DNA of 64,000 bases from JASLQO01 sp002327525 (GTDB taxonomy: Bacteria; Pseudomonadota; Gammaproteobacteria; Pseudomonadales; Azotimanducaceae). Below, piece after piece: positions 1-8,025 of the stretch. Positions within the stretch are counted from its first letter, which is position 1. Each line of letters opens with the position of its first letter. Location: NCBI GenBank assembly GCA_030744435.1, contig JASLQO010000019.1:1-64000 (forward strand), read 5' to 3'. The notes under the pieces are model-generated. The model was not told the origin of the DNA. It saw only the letters and a list, made by a program, of their open reading frames with translations, and searched no databases. A program made the translations under genes and the position numbers.

Positions 1-824
1 CTCAGCATCGCCAACTGACGCTGCCAGCGCGTGGGTTTGTCCGCTGCAACCGCCTGCGGTAACCGCACAGACTCCTCAACCACACGCTGCAAGTGCTCTA
101 CATACAGAGCAAGCGTGATCGTGACCACCGGCTGCGAGGTGACCAGTCCCGATACCAGCGGCTGCAATGCTGCCTGCAAGCGCTCGGGCGTGTTCTCAAC
201 CACATTCAAACGCTCGGCAATGGAGCTATGCTCACACTGATGCAGCGATTCGGCGATCTTCGCTCTGATCGGATTCAGATCCACATACGCCATCGCCGCC
301 AGCACCGACTCCTCGCTGAGTAACGCACCCGAGTAGAAGCGCTGCTCGAAGAAGTGCCCGCTACAGCCATCTTCCAGATTGGCCCGCCGGGCAATGGGCT
401 GTTTGAGGTGTTTCATGAACATCGACAGTGAGCCCAGACACTGCCTGGCATGGCGTAATCGATGCGCATTGCCGAGCAGGACGGCCTTGGCCACCGCTCT
501 GGCCTTGCCCTGGTCGGGTTCGCCGTCACAGGCGGACAGCCAGCGCTCGGCGACTTCCTCATCGGACCAGCTCTGACAGGCCAGGGGATCGTAGTACAGG
601 GCCAGGTGGAAGTGATTACTCATGATGGTGTAGGCATAGATCTGCACGGCGAAGAACTGTGCGAGGTGATGTATGCGTTCGATGAGCCACTCTTTGCGGT
701 GGTCGTAGTTGTTTCCGGAGACCTTATCGAATCCGCACAGGAAACTGTGTCGAACACAGCCGGAGACCAGGTGGTAGAACAGGGGTACGTTTGGATCGAT
801 GAGGTGTTTGCGGGCGGTGGTCAT
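1..824 (-). CDS. REP-associated tyrosine transposase (Y1/HUH), 3' end beyond window
   Basis: An uninterrupted reading frame of 274 codons runs from an ATG at 824 to the window edge, so the C-terminus is missing. The protein fits the IS200-like transposase family (Y1_Tnp) that acts on REP-type repeats as a single-strand DNA endonuclease. The HUH motif appears as HFH at residues 71-73, after an N-terminal block with SGCVRHSFLCG and YDHRKEW that is typical of this subgroup. ARRANLEDGCSGHFFEQRF (146-164) and AYVDLNPIR (179-187) follow, and Tyr180 is a candidate catalytic tyrosine. There is no stop or frameshift in the visible part. It lies next to a direct-repeat array at 937-1130, the expected partner of such an enzyme. 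Family assignment is confident; whether the gene is mobile or domesticated cannot be seen. Confidence 0.85.
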   Translation of the reverse strand, partial: MTTARKHLIDPNVPLFYHLVSGCVRHSFLCGFDKVSGNNYDHRKEWLIERIHHLAQFFAVQIYAYTIMSNHFHLALYYDPLACQSWSDEEVAERWLSACDGEPDQGKARAVAKAVLLGNAHRLRHARQCLGSLSMFMKHLKQPIARRANLEDGCSGHFFEQRFYSGALLSEESVLAAMAYVDLNPIRAKIAESLHQCEHSSIAERLNVVENTPERLQAALQPLVSGLVTSQPVVTITLALYVEHLQRVVEESVRLPQAVAADKPTRWQRQLAML

Positions 825-936
825 GTGCCCAGCATGGTGGATGGGGGAGTTCAGAGAAGGCGACACCTTCTCCATGGGCTGTGGGAGATTAGCCTTTATT
901 CACCTCCCAGCATTCAACCCCCCTGATCCGCTAGCT

Positions 937-1130
937 GGTGTGTGTCCCCGCCAGTGGTGTGTGTCCCCGCCAGTCCATGTGTCCCCGCCAGTCCAGAGAA
1001 CAGAACAGTGTGTGTCCCGAAACTGGTGTCAGAGAACAGAACAGTGTGTGTCCCGAAACTGGTGTCCCGAAACTGGTGTCCCGAAACTGAAACTAAACTG
1101 CGCGTCCCGAAACTGCGCTGAAACTGAGGG
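937..1130. repeat. Array of short direct repeats (REP-like) beside the transposase
   Basis: Two repeat families adjoin. Type A, GGTGTGTGTCCCCGCCAGT, occurs at 937-955 and 956-974, with a variant at 975-992. Type B is a 36-bp exact tandem duplication (995-1030 and 1031-1066) whose core is GTGTCCCGAAACTG. The core repeats again around 1063-1089 and, degenerate, at about 1101-1125. The array ends about 10 bp from the trmL stop codon and starts about 110 bp upstream of the transposase start. No gene was recognised inside. A weak inverted repeat with GGGAG/CTCCC arms lies at about 882-910. Interpreting the array as REP-like substrate of the transposase is inference from adjacency. Confidence 0.75.
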
Positions 1131-1138
1131 CGTTTGAG

Positions 1139-1615
1139 TCAGGGACGGGTTGTTCCGGGGAAGCACAACTGCCGCCATGCTTCATACACCACCACGGAAA
1201 CGGCGTTCGAAAGATTGAGGCTTCGGGAGTTCTTGAGCATGGGGATTCGCAGTACGCGATCCGGAGCGAGGTGTGTGAGCACTTTCGTCGGGAGGCCGCG
1301 GGTTTCTGGACCGAAGATCACGAAGTCGTCCGGAGAGAAGCGCGCATCGGTGGGCCATGTGGTTCCCCGCGTGGACAGGGCGTAGATCGTGTTTTTCGGC
1401 CTGGACAGCGCGATGCAGTCTTGAAGCGAGTCATGCACATGTACGTCGGCGTACTCACGGTAGTCGAGGCCCGCGCGTTTCAGGCGGGCGTCGTCCAGTT
1501 CGAAACCAAGAGGTTCAATCAGATGCAGCCTTGCGCCCGTATTCGCACAAAGGCGCATGATGTTACCCGTGTTGGGCGGAATCTCGGGTTGGTAGAGAAC
1601 GACGTTGAGCGGCAT
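1139..1615 (-). CDS. trmL: tRNA (cytidine(34)-2'-O)-methyltransferase TrmL
   Basis: A 158-aa SPOUT-class methyltransferase of the YibK/TrmL type, which 2'-O-methylates the wobble base of tRNA-Leu using S-adenosylmethionine. The N-terminus (LYQPEIPPNTGNIMRLCANTG) and the IFGPETRGLP and RIPM..SRSLNLSNAV blocks are the trefoil-knot SAM-binding signatures. The length matches E. coli TrmL (about 157 aa). It sits 9 bp downstream of ntrC on the same strand and is probably the last gene of the ntrB-ntrC-trmL unit. The stop codon directly abuts the repeat array, so the repeats lie in its 3' flank but leave the gene intact. Confidence 0.93.
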   Translation of the reverse strand: MPLNVVLYQPEIPPNTGNIMRLCANTGARLHLIEPLGFELDDARLKRAGLDYREYADVHVHDSLQDCIALSRPKNTIYALSTRGTTWPTDARFSPDDFVIFGPETRGLPTKVLTHLAPDRVLRIPMLKNSRSLNLSNAVSVVVYEAWRQLCFPGTTRP

Positions 1616-1624
1616 GGCCGTGTC

Positions 1625-3025
1625 TCAGTCACGAAACTGAGCTTTCAGGTGCAACTCGTCAATCTTGCGGGTCAGCGTGTTTCGCCCCCAACCCAGCAAC
1701 TCGGCTGCCGTCTTGCGTTTTCCGCCGGCGGCGTTCATGGCCGCCGTTATCATGGCGCGTTCGAATTTCGGCTGGGCTTCATTCAGTACGCGCTCGCCGC
1801 CGTCGGCCAGAACCTGGGCGGCCCAACTTGAGAGCGCGGCCTCCCAGTCTCCCGAAGGCTGCACATCTGCGTTGGCCGGGCGTAATTCGGCAGGTAGATC
1901 CTCGATCAGAATCTCGCGTCCGGAGGCCATCACTGTCAGCCAGCGACAGGTATTTTCGAGTTGCCGCACGTTGCCGGGCCAGGCGAGATTCTGCAGATAG
2001 CGAGCGGTTGTATCGGGAAGTACTTTTGCTTCCTCGCCGAGTTCGATGGCAGCCCGGCTGAGGAAGTGTCGAATCAACAGCGGGATGTCCTCGCGGCGTT
2101 CGGCGAGTGACGGGACGTGTACGCGGATCACGTTTAGGCGGTGGAAGAGGTCTTCGCGAAATGTTCCGCGCTGCACCAGATCCTCGAGGTTCTGGTGAGT
2201 GGCGGCGATGATGCGAACGTCAACCGCCACCGAGTCGTGCCCACCCACCCGATAGAATTCGCCTTCCGCGAGCACGCGCAGCAGACGTGTCTGGACTTCC
2301 CTCGGCATGTCGCCAATCTCGTCGAGAAACAGAGTGCCGCCGTCGGCCTGCTCAAAACGGCCGGTGCGCCGGTTCACCGCACCCGTGAAGGCACCTTTCT
2401 CGTGACCGAACAGCTCAGACTCGATGAGTTCTCCCGGAATTGCGGCCACATTGAGTGCGATGAAGTTTTTAGCAGACCGGCGGCTGTGCCGGTGCAATGC
2501 CCGGGCCACCAGTTCCTTACCCGAGCCCGAAGGGCCAGTGATCAGCACCGTGACGTTCGAGTTGGACAACCGGCCGATGGCGCGGAACACCTCCTGCATC
2601 GCGGAAGCCTGACCGATGATTTCGGTGCCTGGATTCTCGCTCGCAGGCGGGAGCGATTCGTTGGCCACCTCAATTGCCCGCTGAACGATGGCCACTGCCT
2701 CGCCCACGTCGAACGGCTTCGGCAGATACTCGAATGCACCGCCCTGGTAAGAGTTCACGGCGCTGTCGAGATCGGAGTGCGCGGTCATGATTATGACCGG
2801 CAGATCCGGGGATTGACGATGCACGGTCTTCATGAATTCGAGGCCGTCCATACCCGGCATGCGAATGTCCGTGACAATGGCGCGCGGCGGATCGTCGTCG
2901 AGCCGCTCAAGCGCCTGGTCTGCGCACGCGAAAGCCTGTGTGACGATGCCGGCCTGCCCGAGGGCTTTTTCCAGCACCCATCGAATGGAATTGTCGTCGT
3001 CGATGACCCATACGGAGTTGTGCAT
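1625..3025 (-). CDS. ntrC: Nitrogen regulation response regulator NtrC
   Basis: A 466-aa sigma-54-dependent activator. The receiver domain (about 1-120) carries the acidic pocket DDD at 9-11 and the phospho-acceptor Asp53 in VTDIRMPGMD. The AAA+ domain has Walker A GPSGSGKE, the sigma-54-contacting GAFTGA loop and DEIGDMP. The C-terminal Fis-type helix-turn-helix is TAAELLGWGRNTLTRKI. Once phosphorylated by NtrB, it activates nitrogen-assimilation promoters. It starts 3 bp after ntrB, consistent with translational coupling. Two NtrC-type palindromes in this window (4336-4352 and 11746-11762) are likely targets. Length is close to E. coli NtrC (469 aa), and no key residue is missing. Confidence 0.97.
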   Translation of the reverse strand: MHNSVWVIDDDNSIRWVLEKALGQAGIVTQAFACADQALERLDDDPPRAIVTDIRMPGMDGLEFMKTVHRQSPDLPVIIMTAHSDLDSAVNSYQGGAFEYLPKPFDVGEAVAIVQRAIEVANESLPPASENPGTEIIGQASAMQEVFRAIGRLSNSNVTVLITGPSGSGKELVARALHRHSRRSAKNFIALNVAAIPGELIESELFGHEKGAFTGAVNRRTGRFEQADGGTLFLDEIGDMPREVQTRLLRVLAEGEFYRVGGHDSVAVDVRIIAATHQNLEDLVQRGTFREDLFHRLNVIRVHVPSLAERREDIPLLIRHFLSRAAIELGEEAKVLPDTTARYLQNLAWPGNVRQLENTCRWLTVMASGREILIEDLPAELRPANADVQPSGDWEAALSSWAAQVLADGGERVLNEAQPKFERAMITAAMNAAGGKRKTAAELLGWGRNTLTRKIDELHLKAQFRD

Positions 3026-3028
3026 TCA

Positions 3029-4153
3029 CTAGTCTCCTGGCGCAGTGTCGTTCATGGCAGTGCCCGCTTCCTGGTTAAAATTAATCGGCAGTAACACTGA
3101 AAATATCGTATTGCCGGGTTGGCTCTCGAATTCGATCATGCCGTGGTGGCGGCGAATGATGGCCTGGGTGATGGCTAACCCCAGACCAGTCCCGTCGGCT
3201 CGCCCGCTGATCATAGGGAAAAAGATACGATCGATGATCTCGGGGGAAATACCGGGTCCGTTGTCGATGACGTCGATCTGGCACAACAGGCGGTGTCGCT
3301 CACCCGCGATGGTGAACTGGCGTTGCGCACGGGTGCGTACGGTGATGCTCGGCGTCTCGACATTGCGCAGCGCCTGGCAGGCGTTCGCGACCAGATTCAG
3401 CAGCGCCTGGATCAATTGATCTTCGTCGCCCTCGAGTTCCGGCAGGCTCGGATCGTAGTCACGAACGAACTCGATGGGTTGGCCGCGATAGCCGGGCGCG
3501 TCCAACTCGGTGCTGATGACCAGCAGTACATGTTCCACCAGATGATGCACATTCAAGCGCGTGATGCGCGGCTCGCGGGTCGGACCGAGAAGCTGGTCGA
3601 CGAGACCAGCCAGGCGATCAGCCTCGCGGATGATGATGTTGGTGTACTCGAGTTGCTCGTTGTCATGCAGCTCTCTTTGCAGCAGCTGCGCAGCACCCCT
3701 GATACCGCCTAGTGGATTTTTCACCTCATGCGCGAGACCCCGCACCAGAGAGGCGGTCGTGCGCTCGGTGGCGATGAGGCGGTCGTCTTGATTGATGCGC
3801 AGCACCCTGTCCAGAGGTTGTGCCTCGACCAGCAGGTCGGTCGTGCGCTGAATGAGACAAATCGTCAAATCCACCATCAGCCGGGTACCGTCTCGCAGCG
3901 TGACCTCGTGCTGGCGCTGGGTGTACGAGTGTCCGGTGGCCAGCGTGTTCGCGACGTCGCCCAACGACTGTTCCGGGTTGCGGAATATCTCCGAGAGACC
4001 CAGGCCCGCCCCCTGGTTCTCGCTGATGCCATAAAGGTGCTCGGCCGCGGGATTCAGATATCGAATGATCAGCTGGTCCGAAACAACCATCAACGCAGTG
4101 TTCTGATGATCGAGAATGTCGATGGCGAAGGTGCTGTCGAGGCCGGGATCCAT
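3029..4153 (-). CDS. ntrB: Nitrogen regulation sensor histidine kinase NtrB
   Basis: A 374-aa cytoplasmic kinase/phosphatase that sets the phosphorylation state of NtrC in response to PII. There are no membrane segments. An N-terminal PAS domain (about 10-110, with RYLNPAAEHLYG) is followed by the H-box GLAHEVKNPLGG containing phospho-accepting His142. The ATPase domain has an N-box NLVANACQAL, a G1 box DNGPGI and a G2 box GTGLGLAI. It is the first gene of the ntrB-ntrC-trmL unit. A sigma-54 promoter (4196-4211) lies about 45 bp upstream, with an NtrC palindrome further up, so the operon is likely autoregulated and separate from glnA despite its proximity. Confidence 0.97.
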   Translation of the reverse strand: MDPGLDSTFAIDILDHQNTALMVVSDQLIIRYLNPAAEHLYGISENQGAGLGLSEIFRNPEQSLGDVANTLATGHSYTQRQHEVTLRDGTRLMVDLTICLIQRTTDLLVEAQPLDRVLRINQDDRLIATERTTASLVRGLAHEVKNPLGGIRGAAQLLQRELHDNEQLEYTNIIIREADRLAGLVDQLLGPTREPRITRLNVHHLVEHVLLVISTELDAPGYRGQPIEFVRDYDPSLPELEGDEDQLIQALLNLVANACQALRNVETPSITVRTRAQRQFTIAGERHRLLCQIDVIDNGPGISPEIIDRIFFPMISGRADGTGLGLAITQAIIRRHHGMIEFESQPGNTIFSVLLPINFNQEAGTAMNDTAPGD

Positions 4154-4195
4154 GCTGCGTGAAATGCGTTCGATGTGTGTGCTCCTTTGCAGTGA

Positions 4196-4211
4196 AGCAA
4201 GAAGTGGTCCA
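4196..4211 (-). promoter_or_regulatory. Sigma-54 promoter for ntrBC-trmL
   Basis: On the minus strand this reads TGGACCACTTCTTGCT, close to the sigma-54 consensus TGGCACG-N4-TTGCW. The diagnostic GG (at 4210-4209) and GC (at 4198-4197) are exactly 10 nt apart. Transcription would start near 4186, giving a leader of roughly 30 nt before the ntrB ATG at 4153. Together with the upstream NtrC palindrome this is a strong match. Confidence 0.75.
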
Positions 4212-4335
4212 GTTTTCTATTCTGGACTGCAAATCAGAGTAAGTGTTCACTCACTCACCAGGGCATATAAATTATAGAGGAGAGCTGAATGCCCAGAGTC
4301 AGCGCTGCGTCACCTCATACAAGGGCTCCGATATT

Positions 4336-4352
4336 CGCACCAAAACGGTGCG
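4336..4352. promoter_or_regulatory. NtrC-binding palindrome upstream of ntrB
   Basis: CGCACC-AAAAC-GGTGCG is a perfect 6-bp inverted repeat with a 5-bp spacer, matching the NtrC consensus TGCACC-N5-GGTGCA except in the outermost bases. It lies about 125-155 bp upstream of the sigma-54 promoter at 4196-4211, a usual enhancer distance. Confidence 0.75.
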
Positions 4353-4397
4353 CGCACCAGTTCTGGCTAGATGGTTGTGGCCAGATAGTGTGCCGGA

Positions 4398-4934
4398 TCA
4401 GGGACGCCGTGCGGTGCGTTGTAAATGGAAGGTAGAGGGCGCACCGCGAAAGACGGCTGTCCCTCCTGCGTCGACTATCTCGAGCGTCAGCGTGTGAGAT
4501 CCGCGGGAGAGGTTAGCCAGCCTAAACTGGCCCGCTGTACCATTTTCCGCTGGTTCTCCATCAAGCAACAGGCGCAAACGATGTCCCGGTCGCAGTCCCG
4601 GGGCCACGCGAGTTTGTACGTTGACCGTGCCCGCGTTGTCGCGCAGGCCTTCGTCGTTGGCGGGTGCAATGATCTTGGCGGCTGAATACACCGGGTTCTC
4701 CCCGCCCTGTAATGTCTGATCCGGTGGTATTTCCCAGAGGCTCGGCGGCGGTGTGTTGGATTCGAATGAGTTGTGCGTTCCGAGATCGATTTCGGCCGCG
4801 TTCGTCTCCTCGGGAGGGGGTACATCGGTGAAGACCGCGTTGCCGTCCTCGTCCACCACTTTATAGATCTTAGTCGCCGCCTGTACCGACCAGGGCAGCC
4901 ACGCAAGCACTAGTAGGAACGTGAGCAGCCTCAT
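4398..4934 (-). CDS. DUF4124 domain secreted/periplasmic protein
   Basis: A 178-aa protein with an N-terminal signal peptide (MRLLTFLLVLAWLPWSVQA) followed by a DUF4124 module: KIYKVVDEDGNAVFTDVPPP. The ATG at 4934 was chosen because the signal peptide begins there and a GAGG Shine-Dalgarno lies just upstream; the longer frame to 5024 adds a non-signal extension. The C-terminal half (about 95-178) resembles an Ig-like beta domain. Similar small DUF4124 proteins are often found between glnA and ntrB in gammaproteobacteria, but their function is not known. The glnA terminator lies upstream of it, so it is probably transcribed separately or by read-through. Confidence 0.8.
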   Translation of the reverse strand: MRLLTFLLVLAWLPWSVQAATKIYKVVDEDGNAVFTDVPPPEETNAAEIDLGTHNSFESNTPPPSLWEIPPDQTLQGGENPVYSAAKIIAPANDEGLRDNAGTVNVQTRVAPGLRPGHRLRLLLDGEPAENGTAGQFRLANLSRGSHTLTLEIVDAGGTAVFRGAPSTFHLQRTARRP

Positions 4935-5022
4935 GATCGCCTCGACTTTCAGTGATCTGGCGGGCGTTTGCATAAGTACATTGGTGGCCTCGATAGCCCT
5001 ATTCTGGGGTCGGGCAGATGAC

Positions 5023-5063
5023 AAAAAAAGCCCTGAAGGGCGACGGGTGTCGCGCTTCAGGGC
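5023..5063 (-). terminator. Rho-independent terminator of glnA
   Basis: On the minus strand GCCCTGAAG and CTTCAGGGC (5063-5055 and 5038-5030) form a 9-bp stem, followed by seven T residues (5029-5023). It lies about 55 bp past the glnA stop codon and upstream of the DUF4124 gene, so it most likely ends the glnA transcript. Confidence 0.85.
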
Positions 5064-5118
5064 ATTTGTCGGCGCCCTTCTCTGTCTTGTCCGACAGATT
5101 AGGCAGGATATCTAACGA

Positions 5119-6531
5119 CTACAGGCTGTAGTACATATCGAATTCAGCCGGATGCGTAGTGGCGTTCAGGTAATCCACTTCCTCCTGCTTGAGGTCCAGA
5201 TAACCGTCGATCATGTGGTCGGAGAACACGTCCCCGGCCTTCAGGAAGTCGCGATCCTCATCCAGTGCGGCCAGCGCTACCTCTAGCGTCGGGGCTACCG
5301 TCGGTACGCCCTGTAGCTCCTCGGCGGGTAGATCGTATAGATCCTTGTCGAAAGAGTCGCCCGGATGGATCTCGTTGCGGATACCGTCGATTCCCGCCAG
5401 CAGCATGGCCGCGAAGGTGAGGTACGGGTTACCGGTGCTGTCCGGAAAACGTACTTCCACCCTATAGGCGTGTGGATTGCCTCCCTGAATATAGGGTACG
5501 CGTATCGAGGCGGAGCGGTTGCGCGCCGAGTAGACGAGCAGCACGGGCGCTTCGAATCCCGGCACCAGCCGCTTGTAGGAATTGGTGGCGGCGTTGGCAA
5601 AGGCATTGATGGCGCGGGTGTGCTTGATGACGCCGCCGATGTAGTACAGGGCCGTCGTGCTAAGCCCTGCGTATTCGTCGCCGTGGAAGACGTTGGTGCC
5701 ACCCTTGGCGATGGACTGGTGCACGTGCATGCCATTGCCGTTGTCGCCGACCAGCGGTTTGGGCATGAAAGTGGCCGTCTTGCCGTATGCATCCGCCACG
5801 TTATGCACGCAGTATTTGTATATCTGCACCTCGTCCGCCTTCTTCACCAGCGTGTTGAAGCGTGCGCCGATCTCGTTCTGACAGGCGGTGCCCACCTCGT
5901 GGTGATGCACCTCGATGTCGAGTCCCATAGACTCCATGGCCGCGCACATGGCCGAACGCAGGTCTGCCGCCGAGTCCACCGGCGGTACCGGGAAATAACC
6001 ACCCTTGATGCCGGGCCGGTGTCCCAGGTTGCCGCCGTCGAAATCGGCTCCCGATTCCCAGGCCGCCTCCTCGGCGCTGATCGAGTAGAACGCGCCTTTC
6101 ATCTCGACGTTGTACTTCACATCGTCGAACACGAAGAACTCGTTTTCGGGCCCGAAGTAGGCGGTGTCTCCGATGCCGGTGCTGGTGAGGTAGGACTCTG
6201 CCTTTTTCGCTACCGAGCGCGGGTCGCGGTCGTAGGGCTGCATGGTGCTGGGTTCCACGATGTCGCAGCGCAGGTTGAGCGTGGTCTCATCGCGAAACGG
6301 GTCGATCACCGGAGTCTCGTCATCCGGCATCAGGATCATGTCGGACTCGTTGATGGACTTCCATCCGGAGATGGAAGAACCGTCGAACATGACGCCGTCG
6401 GCCATGGTATCGGCGTCGATGCGCGACGCGGGTACCGTGGTGTGCTGTTCTTTGCCGCGAGGGTCGGTAAATCTGAGATCCACCCAACGTACGTCCTGAT
6501 CGGAAATCATTTTCAGAGTGTTTTCGGACAT
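5119..6531 (-). CDS. glnA: Glutamine synthetase type I (GSI)
   Basis: A 470-aa dodecameric glutamine synthetase making glutamine from glutamate, ammonia and ATP. Visible signatures are MFDGSSISGWK, the catalytic-site GPENEFFVFD, HHHEVGTACQNEI, KPLVGDNGNGMHVHQS and NRSASIRVPY. The adenylylation loop is intact as LYDLPAEE with Tyr near residue 399, so control by GlnE adenylylation is expected. The start at 6531 is preferred over an in-frame ATG at 6564 because AGGAG precedes it at good spacing and the length then matches E. coli (469 aa). A terminator follows. I found no NtrC palindrome or sigma-54 box in the 123 bp upstream, unlike ntrBC and the second glutamine synthetase. Confidence 0.97.
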   Translation of the reverse strand: MSENTLKMISDQDVRWVDLRFTDPRGKEQHTTVPASRIDADTMADGVMFDGSSISGWKSINESDMILMPDDETPVIDPFRDETTLNLRCDIVEPSTMQPYDRDPRSVAKKAESYLTSTGIGDTAYFGPENEFFVFDDVKYNVEMKGAFYSISAEEAAWESGADFDGGNLGHRPGIKGGYFPVPPVDSAADLRSAMCAAMESMGLDIEVHHHEVGTACQNEIGARFNTLVKKADEVQIYKYCVHNVADAYGKTATFMPKPLVGDNGNGMHVHQSIAKGGTNVFHGDEYAGLSTTALYYIGGVIKHTRAINAFANAATNSYKRLVPGFEAPVLLVYSARNRSASIRVPYIQGGNPHAYRVEVRFPDSTGNPYLTFAAMLLAGIDGIRNEIHPGDSFDKDLYDLPAEELQGVPTVAPTLEVALAALDEDRDFLKAGDVFSDHMIDGYLDLKQEEVDYLNATTHPAEFDMYYSL

Positions 6532-6654
6532 CCTTCTATCTCCTGGATTGATCATGGGCGGCACACACGGCCTCCCGCTTTTGGTGAAGGAAGGACGATG
6601 GCGGCGATCTCGGACACCGGTGCAGCCGTCCTTCGGCTCGGTGTGCCGGGAATC

Positions 6655-6909
6655 TCAGTTCTCCATCACGTGAATCGTCAGGCGTATTTCCCGTCCTTCC
6701 CGTTGCGTGTCGAGCAGCTCATGACCATGAACACGGCACCATGCCGGAATGTCGTGCAGGGTGCCGGGGTCGGTGGCTAGAACCTCGAGCACGGTTCCCG
6801 GCGCCAGCCCCTTTATCTTGTCCTGGGTGCGGATCACCGGAAGAGGACACAGTAACCCCCGTACGTCCAGTGTTTCAAGAGGCCCGGAACTGGAAACGCA
6901 GTCAGACAT
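6655..6909 (-). CDS. TusA/SirA-family sulfur carrier
   Basis: An 84-aa TusA-like protein. LDVRGLLCPLPVIRTQDKI carries the CPxP motif with the persulfide-forming Cys21. The start at 6909 overlaps the stop of the upstream PP-loop gene by 8 bp (6902-6909), so the two are very likely one transcript and translationally coupled. TusA family members pass sulfur from a cysteine desulfurase to tRNA- or cofactor-thiolating enzymes. Pairing with a PP-loop tRNA-thiolation-like protein makes it a plausible dedicated sulfur donor (inference). It is not necessarily the orthologue of E. coli tusA, so no symbol is given. Confidence 0.85.
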   Translation of the reverse strand: MSDCVSSSGPLETLDVRGLLCPLPVIRTQDKIKGLAPGTVLEVLATDPGTLHDIPAWCRVHGHELLDTQREGREIRLTIHVMEN

Positions 6910-7981
6910 GCCAACCCTGGTCAATTTCGTGGGGCAGCAGTGGTCTGGCGATCAGTTCGCGTACTTCACCATCCGGGAACACTATTTCGGCCGTTATCTC
7001 GGCCGCATTCTTCCCCTGACAGTAGCGTCCCAGGATGCGGGCGGCGAGATCGACATCGTCCGCTTGCGGTGTGCCGTCGATCAGACACAGGGGGCCCTTG
7101 TGGCTGGTGGCCCGCAGGGCGGCGAACTGGTGCCGGTAACCTTCCAGATAGTTGTTCTCTCCCTCATCGCGGCCGACGATCACCTTGAAATTGGGTGCGG
7201 GGCGAATGTGACGACCGACCTTCAGCAGCATGATGTCGTCGAGTTCGTAGTCACGGCTCGCGTTTGACGCCCAGAGATCGGCGAGCTTCCTCACGTACTG
7301 TTCATCGGTCAGAAAACAGCAGCCGCCGGCTGGCTGTGCCCAGTCCGAGAAGCCAAACGACTCGGCGAGCGCAATCTGGGGTTTGCGGTTGCGCCCCTGG
7401 AAGTCGTAGAGAGCCTCGCGATCCACCCACCCTTCGCGCTCCGGTAATGTGGGCGGCAGGTTCTTCGCGCACAGCGGCCGCAACAGGCGGTCATCGGCAC
7501 CCGATTCGCGGGCGATGATCGGCATGGTGGCTTTGCGCTGGCTCTTGGGCCGTTGGCCGATGACTTCGCCGGTGATGATGAAGTCGAAATCGTGTTCTTC
7601 CATGAAGGTCCACGCCAGCGCCTTCTTCACCATGAAGATCTTGCAATCGAGGCAGGGATTGAGATGCTGCCCGTAACCGTACTTCGGATGCAGCAGTACG
7701 TCCTTGTATTCCTCGATGACGTCGACGATGTGCAGCTTCATGCCGAGCTGCTCCGCAACCCACAAGGCGTTGTTGCGTTTGGGTTTGTTCTGCTGCGAGC
7801 TACGGATGGCATGCGTGTGGCCCTCGACACAAAAGCCGGTGAAGAAGTTAATGCCTTCCACGTGTACGTCCTGTTCCATGATTACCTTTGCGGCCAGCAT
7901 GGAGTCGAGGCCGCCCGATATCAGGGCCACGGCCTTTTTTTGACTGCCTTTGTGCTTCTGTTCATGCGCGGCTTCCGCCAT
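6902..7981 (-). CDS. PP-loop ATPase, predicted tRNA thiouridylase-like protein
   Basis: A 359-aa protein often annotated as a tRNA 2-thiouridylase or (5-methylaminomethyl-2-thiouridylate)-methyltransferase homologue. The PP-loop SGGLDS is at residues 22-27, where ATP would adenylylate the target base. Cys50, the CLDC pair (109 and 112) and AGGCCFLTDEQ further on are candidate sulfur-relay or metal-binding cysteines. The C-terminal third (RHIRPAPNFKVIVGRDEGEN) resembles an NFACT/DUF814-type RNA-binding region. It is not canonical MnmA, since it lacks that protein's length and layout. The coupled TusA-like gene downstream supports a sulfur-transfer role. The substrate is unknown. Confidence 0.8.
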   Translation of the reverse strand: MAEAAHEQKHKGSQKKAVALISGGLDSMLAAKVIMEQDVHVEGINFFTGFCVEGHTHAIRSSQQNKPKRNNALWVAEQLGMKLHIVDVIEEYKDVLLHPKYGYGQHLNPCLDCKIFMVKKALAWTFMEEHDFDFIITGEVIGQRPKSQRKATMPIIARESGADDRLLRPLCAKNLPPTLPEREGWVDREALYDFQGRNRKPQIALAESFGFSDWAQPAGGCCFLTDEQYVRKLADLWASNASRDYELDDIMLLKVGRHIRPAPNFKVIVGRDEGENNYLEGYRHQFAALRATSHKGPLCLIDGTPQADDVDLAARILGRYCQGKNAAEITAEIVFPDGEVRELIARPLLPHEIDQGWHV

Positions 7982-8025
7982 AATCGCGCCCCTTTTTTTG
8001 GCCGCGCAGTCTAGAGTTACCGTCA

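Noticed and set aside
882..910. Inverted repeat near the transposase start as a transposon end
   Set aside because: Only GGGAG/CTCCC with a bulge; too weak to define an element boundary.
4398..5024. Longer 208-aa version of the DUF4124 protein
   Set aside because: The extra 30 residues precede the signal peptide and run into the glnA terminator region, with the Shine-Dalgarno at the shorter start.
6593..6645. AAGGACG...CGTCCTT inverted repeat upstream of glnA as an attenuator
   Set aside because: Arms are only 7 bp with about 30 nt between, and no T tract or leader peptide is evident.
6532..6654. Possible NtrC or sigma-54 site upstream of GSI glnA
   Set aside because: A CACCGGTG-like stretch (about 6620) lacks the 5-bp spacer and no GG-N10-GC element fits, so no regulatory call was made.
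5365..6780. Long open frame on the plus strand opposite glnA
   Set aside because: It is the antisense shadow of a clear glnA gene, with no family signature and atypical composition.
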